Below are positions 56,123-64,000 of a DNA stretch of 64,000 nucleotides, piece by piece. Source of the DNA: Pseudomonadota bacterium (GTDB lineage: Bacteria > Pseudomonadota > Alphaproteobacteria > Acetobacterales > Acetobacteraceae); NCBI GenBank assembly GCA_021809435.1, contig JAKBAD010000001.1, positions 434,001 through 498,000 on the forward strand, written 5' to 3'. Each line of letters begins with the position of its first letter. Position 1 is the first letter of the stretch. Position numbers and translations under genes: made by a program. Under the pieces are notes generated by a model. That model saw nothing but the letters and a program-made list of their open reading frames with translations, ran no database searches and was not told the origin of the DNA.

Positions 56123-58195
56123 ATGTCTTTGGTCATCGATCTGCGCTGCCTGCAAGACCCCAATTACCGCACGCGCGGCATCGGCGCCCAGGCGCGTGCC
56201 CTTGCGCGCCACGCCCCCGCGCCCTTCACCGGCCTTATCGACCCATCCCTGCCCCCCTTGAGCCCCGAAGACGCCACCCTCCCCGCCGCCCTGTCGCCGC
56301 ACGCCTATGTCCCCGGCGCCACGCGCTTTCTCAACCCCTCGCCCATGGGCCCGAACCAAACCTTCCTCGCCCGCCTGCTCACCACCCCCGGCCTCACCAA
56401 AGCCGCCTGCGTGCATGATTTCATTCCCCTCGACGCCCCCGAGACCTATCTGCGCGACGGCACCACCCGGCTCGATTATTTCACCGCCCTCGCCTGGCTG
56501 AAGCGCTACGACCTGCTCCTCCCCAACTCCGCCCCCACCGAAGCCCGCGTAAGGCAGATCTTTGGCTCCGTGCCCAGCCGCGTCACCGGTGTCGCTTTGC
56601 CGCCCTGGATACAAACCGTCTCCCGCGCCGCGCCCAAACATTTTCTCATGCTGGGTGGCGATGATCCGCGCAAAAACCCAGAATCCCTCATCCGCGCCTG
56701 GGCCGCCCACCCACGCCTGCGCGCCCACCCGCTCATCATCACCGGCAGCTCGGCCGCCCCCTCGGCGCTGCATCTGCCTTACCCCCTGCTGCTGCCCGGC
56801 CACGTGCCCAACCTGGCACCGCTCTTCGCTCAGGCCATCGCCCTCATCACCCCCTCATCGGTCGAGGGTTTTTCCATGCCGGTTGCCGAGGCCATCGCCA
56901 CCGGCATTCCCGCCATCGCCTCAGACATTCCCGCCCATCGCGCCCAGCTCCCCCCCGCGCACCTGTTTCCCCCGCAAGATACCCAGGCCTTAACCACCCT
57001 CCTGCTGCGCGCGCTCGATGATCCGGCCGCCCTCATCGCCCCCCGTGCGCGGGATTTCTCAGCCCCCGCCGTGGCCGCCCGCGCGTTTGGCGGTCTCACC
57101 CCCAAACCGCGCGCCGCGCGCCGTCCCCGTCTCGCCCTCATCACGCCCCTGCCGCCCACGCCCAGCGGCATCGCCGACCATTCGGCCGCGCTCATCCGGG
57201 CCCTCGCACCGCACGCCGAAATCACCAGCTTCAGCCCCCAAACCCTCACGCCCCTGCCCTTCATCGCTGGCCGGTTCGATGCCACGCTCGCCATTCTGGG
57301 CAACGCCCCGCTGCACGCTAAAACTCATGCGTTCGCCACCCGGTTCGGCGCTGCCGTACTCTGCCATGATTCCCGCCTGCTCGGCCTGTTCGCCGGCCAA
57401 AGCCTGGCTGCCGCCGCCCAAGCCGCCAGCCAGGAGCTCAACCGCCTTGTACCAGAAGCCGAAATCCTCGACTGGTCCGCCAACGAAACCACCCGCCAGG
57501 CCAGCTTCCTCGGCCCGCTTGCGCGCACGGCCCGCCCGCTCATCTTCCACACGCCCCATAGCGTGGCCGAGATGCAAACACGCTTCCGCATCACCGCCCA
57601 CCATTTGCCCTTCGCCCTGCAACGCGACCTCACCCTTACGCCCAAGCCCCAGGCCCGCGCGGCGCTGGGGGTTGGGGGGCAAAAGCTGATCATCTCCTGC
57701 GGCTTTCTCAACCGCGCCAAGGCCGTGCCGCTGGCGCTCGAAGCCTTTGCCCGGCTGCGCCAGACGCTTGATGCGAGATTGGTCTTCGTCGGCCAAGCTG
57801 AGGAGGATTTTACCCCCATTGCCCAGGTACTGGGCATTTTGCCCCATGTCACGCTGGGCACCGGCTATAGCGCCGAAACCACTTACCAGCTCTGGCTCTC
57901 AGCCGCCGATTGCGCGCTGCAACTCCGCGCCGGTCCACCCGGCAACATCTCGGGCGCCTTGCAAGACTGCATCAATGCCGGCCTGCCAAGTGTTGCCACC
58001 GCTGACCTCGCCGACAATCTCGCCGCCCCGCCCTATGTCATTCGCGTGGGCCAACACCCGGCCGAAATCTCCGCCGCCCTGGCAACCCTGCTCACCGCGC
58101 CGCCCGAAACCAGCCAAGCCCGCACGGCCTACGCCGCCACGCATTCCATGGCGTCTTACGCCTCGTCGCTGCTCTCGCTGCTGGGGCTCGCCTGA
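56123..58195 (+). CDS. Two-domain (tandem GT4) glycosyltransferase
   Basis: 690 residues from the ATG at 56123. Residues about 1-340 form one GT-B fold: SLVIDLRCLQDPNYRTRGIG, HDFIPLDAPETYL, MLGGDDPRKNPESLIRAW and the EX7E block EGFSMPVAEAIATGIPAI. Residues about 350-690 form a second: RLALITPLPPTPSGIADHSAALIRAL, ISCGFLNRAKAVPLALEAF and GNISGALQDCINAGLP, in which the usual first Glu of EX7E is missing. One active and one modified unit, or two successive transfers, are both possible. Acceptor unknown; probably a surface polysaccharide or glycoprotein (inference). No other sugar genes adjoin. Confidence 0.85.
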   Translation: MSLVIDLRCLQDPNYRTRGIGAQARALARHAPAPFTGLIDPSLPPLSPEDATLPAALSPHAYVPGATRFLNPSPMGPNQTFLARLLTTPGLTKAACVHDFIPLDAPETYLRDGTTRLDYFTALAWLKRYDLLLPNSAPTEARVRQIFGSVPSRVTGVALPPWIQTVSRAAPKHFLMLGGDDPRKNPESLIRAWAAHPRLRAHPLIITGSSAAPSALHLPYPLLLPGHVPNLAPLFAQAIALITPSSVEGFSMPVAEAIATGIPAIASDIPAHRAQLPPAHLFPPQDTQALTTLLLRALDDPAALIAPRARDFSAPAVAARAFGGLTPKPRAARRPRLALITPLPPTPSGIADHSAALIRALAPHAEITSFSPQTLTPLPFIAGRFDATLAILGNAPLHAKTHAFATRFGAAVLCHDSRLLGLFAGQSLAAAAQAASQELNRLVPEAEILDWSANETTRQASFLGPLARTARPLIFHTPHSVAEMQTRFRITAHHLPFALQRDLTLTPKPQARAALGVGGQKLIISCGFLNRAKAVPLALEAFARLRQTLDARLVFVGQAEEDFTPIAQVLGILPHVTLGTGYSAETTYQLWLSAADCALQLRAGPPGNISGALQDCINAGLPSVATADLADNLAAPPYVIRVGQHPAEISAALATLLTAPPETSQARTAYAATHSMASYASSLLSLLGLA

Positions 58196-58302
58196 ACCGG
58201 CGCATTGAGCGCGATCGTCAGCAGCACCGCCTCCAGCGCCGCGTCCCGGCGCCGGAGTTCAGCCTTCACCTCCGCCAGCTCCGCCATCACCTCGGCCATC
58301 AT
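58156..58302 (-). CDS. Possible 48-codon coiled-coil protein
   Basis: Open from ATG 58302 (or 58299), with a heptad-rich VMAELAEVKAELRRRDAALEAVLLTIAL stretch and an acidic/Ser end. It lies just beyond the DUF2126 stop and its last 40 bases are antisense to the glycosyltransferase 3' end. A hairpin GCCGCG/CGCGGC (58306-58319) precedes it on the minus strand, followed by TTTAT, and might end the DUF2126 transcript. No ribosome site is clear. It may be a real small protein or chance. Confidence 0.25.
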   Translation of the reverse strand: MMAEVMAELAEVKAELRRRDAALEAVLLTIALNAPVQASPSSESSDEA

Positions 58303-58330
58303 AAAGCCGCGCACGCGGCGGAGCAGGGCT

Positions 58331-61300
58331 TTAAGCACGGCGCAAATCGAGCGTGCGGGTATATTCAGCCCCTGGCACGGGCTTGGGCGCGGGCGAAGGC
58401 CCGGGTGTGTGGCCAAACGCCCAGAAGCGCGAACGGCGGCGCGCCTCGGCGGCGTTGGAATTGACAGGAAAATCCTCATAAGCCCGCCCGCCCGGATGCG
58501 CGACATGGTGCGTCATGCCGCCCACAGCGCGCCCGGTCCAGCGGTCATACACATCAAACACCAGCGGCCCCTGCGCCCATATGGTCGGGTGCAGCGCCGA
58601 GTAAGGCTGCCAGGCCTTAAACCGCACCCCCGCCACATATTCCCCCTGCACCTCGGTGCGCTGCAACGGCATGGCCACGCCATTCACCGCCAACACGTAG
58701 CGCTCATCCACCCAGCCATTCACCTTCACCTGCAAGCGCTCGGCCGAGCTGTCCACATAACGCGCCGTCCCGCTCGAGGTCTGCTCCTCCCCCAGCACAT
58801 GCCAGGGTTCGAGCGCGTGGCGCAGCTCGAGCTGAATATCGCGCACCGCCGTCTCGCCCAGCTTGGGAAACCGGAATTCGAGATGCGGCGCGAACCAGTC
58901 CTTGTCGAGCGGATAGCCATAAGCCGAGAGCTCCTCGAGCGCGCCAAAGAAATCCGCCTGGTTATAATGGGGCAGCAAAAACTCATCATGCAGCCGGGTG
59001 CCCCAGCGCACCAGCGCGCGCTCATAGGGTTTCTCCCAAAACGCCGCGATGCACGAGCGCATCAACAGCATCTGCGCGAGCGACATTTCGGCATGCGGCG
59101 GCATCTCGAAGGCGCGGAACTCCACCAGCCCCCGCCGCCCCGCCCCGCCATTGGGCGAATAGAGCTTGTCGATGCAAAATTCCGTCCGGTGCCCGTTGCC
59201 GGTCATGTCGGCCAGAATATTGCGAAACAGCCGGTCCACCAGCCAAGGCGGCGTCTGGCTCTGGCGGGCGGTCTGCTGAAACGCGATTTCCAGCTCATTC
59301 ACCGCATCATCGCGCGCCTCATCAATGCGCGGATGCTGAGAGGACGGGCCAATGAACAGCCCCGAGAACAAAAAGCTCAGGCTCGGGTGATTGTGCCAAA
59401 ACCCCAGCATCGACTTCAGCAGATCCGGACGGCGCAAAAACGGGCTCTCGCCTGGGCTTGCCGCCCCCATCACCACATGGTTGCCGCCGCCCGTGCCCAC
59501 ATGCTTGCCATCGAGCATGAATTTCTCGGCCGAGAGCCCCACCTCGCGCGCGGCCTCATAAAGCTGGCCCGTGCGCTCCACCATCTGGCTCCAGCTGGTG
59601 GCGGGGTGAATGTTGCATTCAATCACCCCCGGATCAGGCGTGACCGAGAAATTGATCACCCGCTCATCCTCGGGCGGCAGATACCCCTCCAGCACCACCT
59701 TGCGTCCCATCTCCTCGGCGGTCTGCTCAATCGCGGCCGTCAGGTCCAGCCAATCCTCGACATCGAACAGCGGCGGGTAGAAGATATGAATAACCCCCCC
59801 GCGCGCCTCCACGCAAAGCGCGGTGCGTACAACCCCCGGCTCCTCGCGCCCAACCACCGGCAAATCCTGCCGCACGGGCCGAAACGCCTCGATCCCGCTG
59901 CCCTCCTCAAACGTCTCGCGCATCCGCGCGCGCTGCAGCGCGTCGCGCCGGGGTAATTGGTTGCGGGGCGCAAACGGGTCGGGCGCGAACGTGGCCTCGA
60001 TATGCTCAGGGTCCGCCCAGGGCAGGCTTTCCAATGGCAGACGCAGCCCGATCGGCGAATCGCCCGGCACCAGAAACATCACATCATCCCGGAAGATCCA
60101 CTTGCCCGACTGCCAACGCCGGTCCCCCTCCATCCACACGCGCCGCAGCGGCAGCACCGCCCCCACAGAAGACGCCAAACCCTGCCCAAACACCTTGGCC
60201 AGCCGGGCGCGCTCCAGCGGGTCGCGCAGCTTGGCATCCTCCACAACCACATTGGCCGGCAGGCGCTTCTCACGCCACAAATAATAGTGAATATCCTCAT
60301 GGGCCGCGTTCACCAGCCCAGGGTCCACCCGCAGCCGCTCGGCCAGGGCGCGGGCAAACGCCTCGCTGTCGGCCGCCGTGGCGTCGTCGCGGTCATCATC
60401 CGAGGCCAGCAACTCCGGATTCTTCCAAATTTTCTCGCCATCGGCCCGCCAATGGGCATGAATAGCCCAGCGCGGCAGTTGCTCGCCGGGATATTGCTTG
60501 CCCATATTATAGGTCAGCGCCGCCCCCTGGCTCCAAAGCGGCGTGAGCTTCCTGATCAGCCGTCCGGCATAAGCCCGCTTGCTTGGGCCCAGCGCGTCGA
60601 TATTCCATTCCGCGCCCTCATGGTCGGTGGCCGACACAAAAGTCGGCTCGCCGCCCATGGTCAGGCGCACGTCGTTCTTCAGCAGCGCACGGTCCACGGC
60701 GGCGCCGCGGGCCAGAATATCCTGCCATTGCTTCGCGGTATAAGGCTTGGTCACGCGCGGCGTCTCATGCACGCGCCGCACCTCCATGTGGAACTCGAAG
60801 TCCGTCTTCGTGCCATCGGGCGCGGCGAACCCGCCCGAAATCGGCGCGGCCGATTGCGGGCTCGGCGTGGCCGCCAGCGGAATATGCCCTTCCCCCGCCA
60901 GCAACCCCGAGGTCGCATCCAACCCCACCCAGCCGGCACCGGGCAGATACACCTCCGCCCAGGCGTGCAGATCGGTGAAATCCGCCTCAGGCCCCGCCGC
61001 CCCGCCATCCACCGGCTTCTGGTCAGCGGTAAGCTGAATGAGATACCCCGATACAAACCGCGCCGCATATCCCAAATGCCGGAGCAAATTCACCAGCAGC
61101 CAGGCCGAATCCCGGCACGACCCCTTCGCTCCCGCCAGCGTCTCCTCGGGTGAAAACACGCCCGGCTCCATGCGGACCACATACGCCGTGCGCTCATGAA
61201 CCTGGCGGTTGACCTCGACCAGCATATCCACCACGCCCGGGGCCTGGTCCGCAAATTGCGCGCGCGCCTCCTCAATGAATTTCGTCAGCAGCGGTCCAGG

Positions 61301-61666
61301 CTCATTTAGCACCCTAAAGGGCGCCAGCTCCTCGGCCAGCACCTCCTGGTACTCAAACGGCCACGTCTCGGCCTCGGGCTCCAGAAAAAAATCAAACGGG
61401 TTGATGGTCGCCATATCGGCCACCAGATCGACCGTGACCTCAAACCTCTTCACCCGCTCGGGAAACACCACGCGTGCCAAAAAATTTCCCTGCGGGTCTT
61501 GCTGCCAGTTCAAAAAATGCGGCTTGGGCGAAACCGTGAGCGCATAGGAAATGATTGGCGTGCGCGCATAAGGCGCTGGCCGCAGCCTGATCACCTGTGG
61601 CCCCATGGTAACCAGATGATCGTATTTATAAGAGGTGCGGTGCGTAATGGCAGCGTGAATGGACAT
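58331..61666 (-). CDS. Transglutaminase-like / DUF2126 protein
   Basis: 1111 residues, AGGAG 7 bases upstream. Residues about 1-90 are the bacterial transglutaminase-like N-terminal region (ITHRTSYKYDHLVTMGPQVIRLRPAPY). Residues about 165-265 are the transglutaminase core, with catalytic Cys in KGSCRDSAWLLVNLLRHLGYAARFVSGY, His in DLHAWAEVYLPGAGW and Asp in GLDATSG. The rest, about 300-1111, is DUF2126 (MGGEPTFVSATDHEGAEWN; YLPPEDERVINFSVTPDPGVIECNIHPA), related to amidoligase-type enzymes. In many bacteria it is encoded with an alpha-E domain protein and a circularly permuted ATP-grasp protein; neither is present here. Peptide-bond or amide chemistry is inferred. Confidence 0.9.
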   Translation of the reverse strand: MSIHAAITHRTSYKYDHLVTMGPQVIRLRPAPYARTPIISYALTVSPKPHFLNWQQDPQGNFLARVVFPERVKRFEVTVDLVADMATINPFDFFLEPEAETWPFEYQEVLAEELAPFRVLNEPGPLLTKFIEEARAQFADQAPGVVDMLVEVNRQVHERTAYVVRMEPGVFSPEETLAGAKGSCRDSAWLLVNLLRHLGYAARFVSGYLIQLTADQKPVDGGAAGPEADFTDLHAWAEVYLPGAGWVGLDATSGLLAGEGHIPLAATPSPQSAAPISGGFAAPDGTKTDFEFHMEVRRVHETPRVTKPYTAKQWQDILARGAAVDRALLKNDVRLTMGGEPTFVSATDHEGAEWNIDALGPSKRAYAGRLIRKLTPLWSQGAALTYNMGKQYPGEQLPRWAIHAHWRADGEKIWKNPELLASDDDRDDATAADSEAFARALAERLRVDPGLVNAAHEDIHYYLWREKRLPANVVVEDAKLRDPLERARLAKVFGQGLASSVGAVLPLRRVWMEGDRRWQSGKWIFRDDVMFLVPGDSPIGLRLPLESLPWADPEHIEATFAPDPFAPRNQLPRRDALQRARMRETFEEGSGIEAFRPVRQDLPVVGREEPGVVRTALCVEARGGVIHIFYPPLFDVEDWLDLTAAIEQTAEEMGRKVVLEGYLPPEDERVINFSVTPDPGVIECNIHPATSWSQMVERTGQLYEAAREVGLSAEKFMLDGKHVGTGGGNHVVMGAASPGESPFLRRPDLLKSMLGFWHNHPSLSFLFSGLFIGPSSQHPRIDEARDDAVNELEIAFQQTARQSQTPPWLVDRLFRNILADMTGNGHRTEFCIDKLYSPNGGAGRRGLVEFRAFEMPPHAEMSLAQMLLMRSCIAAFWEKPYERALVRWGTRLHDEFLLPHYNQADFFGALEELSAYGYPLDKDWFAPHLEFRFPKLGETAVRDIQLELRHALEPWHVLGEEQTSSGTARYVDSSAERLQVKVNGWVDERYVLAVNGVAMPLQRTEVQGEYVAGVRFKAWQPYSALHPTIWAQGPLVFDVYDRWTGRAVGGMTHHVAHPGGRAYEDFPVNSNAAEARRRSRFWAFGHTPGPSPAPKPVPGAEYTRTLDLRRA

Positions 61667-61799
61667 GCAGGCTCCTCGGGCTTTGCCTTAGCTTCACCAT
61701 GCGCGCGGCTGTTTTGCAACGCATCACCCGTTCCCCTCGGCGTGCAAATTTCCCCTACCATGCGCATAATGCCCAAAACTTTGCCAAGGGGAGCCCATT

Positions 61800-62699
61800 T
61801 TGACCACCACTCGCGCCACCTCCGTGCAAATCGCGTGTGAAGACGGAATTCACCTATCCGGCCATCTCTGGTCCACGCCCGGCCCCAATGCCGGGCTCGT
61901 CATCATCAACCCAGCCACGGGCGTGCGCGCCGATTATTATCACCGCTACGCCCAGTTCCTCACAGATCACGGTTTCAGCGCCCTCACCTACGATTATCGC
62001 GGCATCGGTGCCTCGCGCCCCGCCAGCCTGCGCGGCTGCGGCTATAAATGGCGTGACTGGGGCATGCTTGATTTCGCAGCAGCGCTCGCCTTCGCCCAAC
62101 GGGCGGCACCCAGCACGAAGCTGCTATGCGTCGGTCATTCCATCGGCGGCTATCTCGCCGGCCTCGCCCCCAACGCCGCCAGCCTCGCCCGCCTGCTCAC
62201 AGTCGGCGCGCAATATGCCTTCTGGCCCGACTACGCCGCCCATAAGCGCCTGGGTCTGGTGGCCAAATGGCACATCGCCATGCCGGCCCTCACCGCGCTC
62301 TGCGGCTATTTTCCCGGTAAAAAACTCGGCTGGCTGGAAGATTTACCCAAAGGCGTGGCCTATGAATGGAGCTTCCGGGGCGCCCTGATGGAACACACCC
62401 ACCCGCCCCATGAGCGCCCCGAGATTCTACACCGTTTCAGCGCCGTCACCGCGCCCATCCTGGCGATTACGCTAAGCGACGATGAATTCGCCACCCTCCC
62501 CGCCATCAAACGCACGCTCGCCTACTACACCGGCGCCTCCAAATCAGCGGTCATGCTCCACCCCGCCGATTTCGGGCACGAGAAAATCGGCCATTTCGGG
62601 CTGTTCCACGCCCGCCATAAAAACGATTTCTGGCCCGCCACGCTGAAATGGCTGCAAGGCGGGGCCAATCCCTGGCCCCACCGCGCCGTGCCGCTATAG
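61800..62699 (+). CDS. Alpha/beta hydrolase (COG4757-like)
   Basis: 299 residues from a TTG at 61800, supported by AGGGGAG 6 bases upstream; no ATG or GTG lies near. Seen: VIINPATGVRADYYHRYAQFL, ALTYDYRGIGASRP, the nucleophile elbow GHSIGGYLAG around residue 107, SDDEFATL near the Asp, and the catalytic His in GHEKIGHFGLF. Similar proteins are annotated as predicted alpha/beta hydrolases with unknown substrate. It is divergent from the DUF2126 gene, and its 3' end lies 6 bases from the tyrS stop (convergent). Confidence 0.85.
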   Translation: MTTTRATSVQIACEDGIHLSGHLWSTPGPNAGLVIINPATGVRADYYHRYAQFLTDHGFSALTYDYRGIGASRPASLRGCGYKWRDWGMLDFAAALAFAQRAAPSTKLLCVGHSIGGYLAGLAPNAASLARLLTVGAQYAFWPDYAAHKRLGLVAKWHIAMPALTALCGYFPGKKLGWLEDLPKGVAYEWSFRGALMEHTHPPHERPEILHRFSAVTAPILAITLSDDEFATLPAIKRTLAYYTGASKSAVMLHPADFGHEKIGHFGLFHARHKNDFWPATLKWLQGGANPWPHRAVPL

Positions 62700-62705
62700 G
62701 CCGTT

Positions 62706-63929
62706 TTAGCCCAGCAATACCCGCACATGGTGCTTCTTGCCCGAGGAGAGCTTCTGCTCCGCCTTGGGCGCCACCATCAACGCCTCGTCGGTAATCACCA
62801 CGTCATCAAGCCGCGCCCCGCCACCCCTGATCAGCCGCCTGGCCTCGCCATTGCTGGCCGCCAGCCCCGCCTTCACCAACAGCGCGAAAGCGGGCATCCC
62901 CTCGCCAAACTCGGCCGCCGGAATGGTAATGCTGGGCAGGCTGCCCGCCGCCACCCCTTCGGTGAACAGCTTGCGCGCGGTCTCGGCGGCCTCCTCGGCG
63001 GCCACGCGGCCATGGCACAGCGCGGTGGCCTCGGTCGCCAGCACAATCTTGGCCTGATTAATCTCGGCGCCGCCCAACTCCTCCAGCCGGGCAATCTCAT
63101 CGAGCGCCAGATCGGTGAACAGACGCAAGAACCGACCGACATCGGCATCTTCCGTGTTCCGCCAGAACTGCCAGTACTGATAAGGGCTCAGCTTCTCCGC
63201 CGAAAGCCACACCGCCCCCGAGGCCGACTTGCCCATCTTCGCGCCCGAGGCGGTGGTGATCAGCGGCGTGGTCAGCCCGAACACGCTCTTCTGCTCGGTG
63301 CGCCGCACCAGCTCAATGCCCGAGACAATATTCCCCCACTGGTCCGACCCGCCCATCTGCAGCACCACATTTTCCCGGCGCAGCAGCTCGCGGAAATCAT
63401 AGGATTGCAGGATGGAATAGTTGAACTCCAAAAAGGTCAGCCCCTGCTCGCGCTCCAGCCGCTGCTTCACAGAGTCGAACGAGAGCATGCGATTGACCGA
63501 GAAATGCACCCCGACATCGCGCAGCAGCGCAATATAAGAGAGCTGGTCCAGCCACTCGGCATTATTGACCAGCACCGCATTGCTCGAAAAATCAATGAAC
63601 GCCTCGAGATTCTTACGAATCCCCACCAGATTCTCGGCGATCTTCTCCTCGGTCAAAAGCTGGCGCGCCTCCTCCCTGAACGAAGGATCACCAATGCGCG
63701 TCGTGCCGCCGCCCAGCAGCGCCACTGGCTTGTGCCCGTGCTTTTGAAACAGCCGGAGCAGCATAATGGGGATCATATGCCCCACATGCAAAGAGTCCGC
63801 TGTCAGATCGAACCCCGCATACCCCGCGATCGAGCCCGTGGCGCAAGCTTCATCCAGCGCCGCCTCGTCGGTGCATTGAAAAATAAAGCCGCGCGCCTTC
63901 GCCTCGGCCAGAAATCCACTCTTTGCCAT
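62706..63929 (-). CDS. tyrS: Tyrosyl-tRNA synthetase
   Basis: 407 residues from the ATG at 63929, with AGGAG 7 bases upstream; an ATG two codons earlier sits on top of that site. Seen: HIGH-type motif HVGH (residue about 47) in [41 protein letters not shown], the [11 protein letters not shown] tyrosine-recognition block, the KMSKS-type AKMGKSASG near residue 235, and a C-terminal S4 RNA-binding domain ([17 protein letters not shown]). It charges tRNA-Tyr. The window's final 71 bases beyond its start show no gene. Confidence 0.98.
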   Translation of the reverse strand: MAKSGFLAEAKARGFIFQCTDEAALDEACATGSIAGYAGFDLTADSLHVGHMIPIMLLRLFQKHGHKPVALLGGGTTRIGDPSFREEARQLLTEEKIAENLVGIRKNLEAFIDFSSNAVLVNNAEWLDQLSYIALLRDVGVHFSVNRMLSFDSVKQRLEREQGLTFLEFNYSILQSYDFRELLRRENVVLQMGGSDQWGNIVSGIELVRRTEQKSVFGLTTPLITTASGAKMGKSASGAVWLSAEKLSPYQYWQFWRNTEDADVGRFLRLFTDLALDEIARLEELGGAEINQAKIVLATEATALCHGRVAAEEAAETARKLFTEGVAAGSLPSITIPAAEFGEGMPAFALLVKAGLAASNGEARRLIRGGGARLDDVVITDEALMVAPKAEQKLSSGKKHHVRVLLG

Positions 63930-64000
63930 CGTCATGCTCCTGTGGCCGTGGCGGGTAGCACAGCCCCCGCTTGGCGCAAAGCCGCTTCCCGCCACACGCG

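Noticed and set aside
58205-59956. 583-codon plus-strand frame, followed by a 398-codon frame at 59957-61153
   Set aside because: Both are antisense shadows of the transglutaminase/DUF2126 gene, with composition biased to Arg/His/Pro and no motifs.

Overview
The window is 64 kb of GC-rich, gene-dense bacterial chromosome, about nine-tenths coding. Gene content and organisation point to an alphaproteobacterium, most likely Rhodospirillales/Acetobacteraceae (inference). The main clues are a Cpa-type Tad pilus locus with a very short CpaD-like lipoprotein, an lptC-lptA-lptB-rpoN-hpf series, a dihydroorotase homologue without the HxH motif beside pyrB, a DUF1285 protein, and a gamma-alpha-fused 2-oxoacid:ferredoxin oxidoreductase. 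No prophage, insertion sequence, transposase or CRISPR array was seen.

Layout. 1-7084 (+): the 3' part of a Tad/Cpa pilus operon (secretin C-terminus, short CpaD-like lipoprotein, CpaE, CpaF, TadB, TadC, and a TadD-like TPR lipoprotein ending in a SPOR domain). 7081-7270: three back-to-back palindromes fill the gap to the convergent CCA-adding enzyme gene, and their ends supply the stop codons of both flanking genes. 7267-9564 (-): CCA/poly(A) polymerase, CoA-pyrophosphatase-type Nudix, DUF1285. 9812-14483 (+): a three-gene operon for 2-oxoacid:ferredoxin oxidoreductase with a GltD-like Fe-S flavoprotein. 14484-14980: a repeat-rich gap, then a phasin-like gene. 15620-24168 (-): topA, dprA, plsY, pseudo-dihydroorotase, pyrB, Nudix, MFS transporter. 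24428-27382 (+): degenerate PdeM-like protein, photolyase, PPP-type phosphatase. 27467-32095 (-): MBL hydrolase, thrS, two glycosyltransferases. 32140-34371: alpha/beta hydrolase (+), then NAD-dependent epimerase and GST (-). 34433-40404 (-): gltD-gltB. 40623-41549 (-): NDUFA9-like SDR. 41703-47376 (+): tRNA-Leu(CAG), RNase D, lptCAB, rpoN, hpf, and a clear terminator. 47442-51643 (-): map, small ORF, WecG/TagA-type glycosyltransferase, comEC. 51725-53119 (+): gltX. 53155-56063 (-): beta-barrel candidate, Rrf2 regulator, FAD-dependent protein. 56123-58195 (+): two-domain glycosyltransferase. 58331-61666 (-): transglutaminase/DUF2126. 61800-62699 (+): alpha/beta hydrolase. 62706-63929 (-): tyrS.

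How the genes work together. The clearest modules are the Tad pilus machine, the ferredoxin-linked oxoacid oxidoreductase, nitrogen assimilation (GltBD), LPS transport (LptCAB) with sigma-54 and ribosome hibernation, pyrimidine synthesis, and an incomplete competence set (DprA, ComEC) that may use the Tad pilus for uptake (inference). The points most worth a second look are the palindromes built into stop codons, the PdeM homologue with every metal-binding motif altered, the SPOR-tipped TadD, the minimal CpaD, and the KorAB operon with its own pyridine-nucleotide-linked flavoprotein. All family assignments come from reading motifs; no database search was run.
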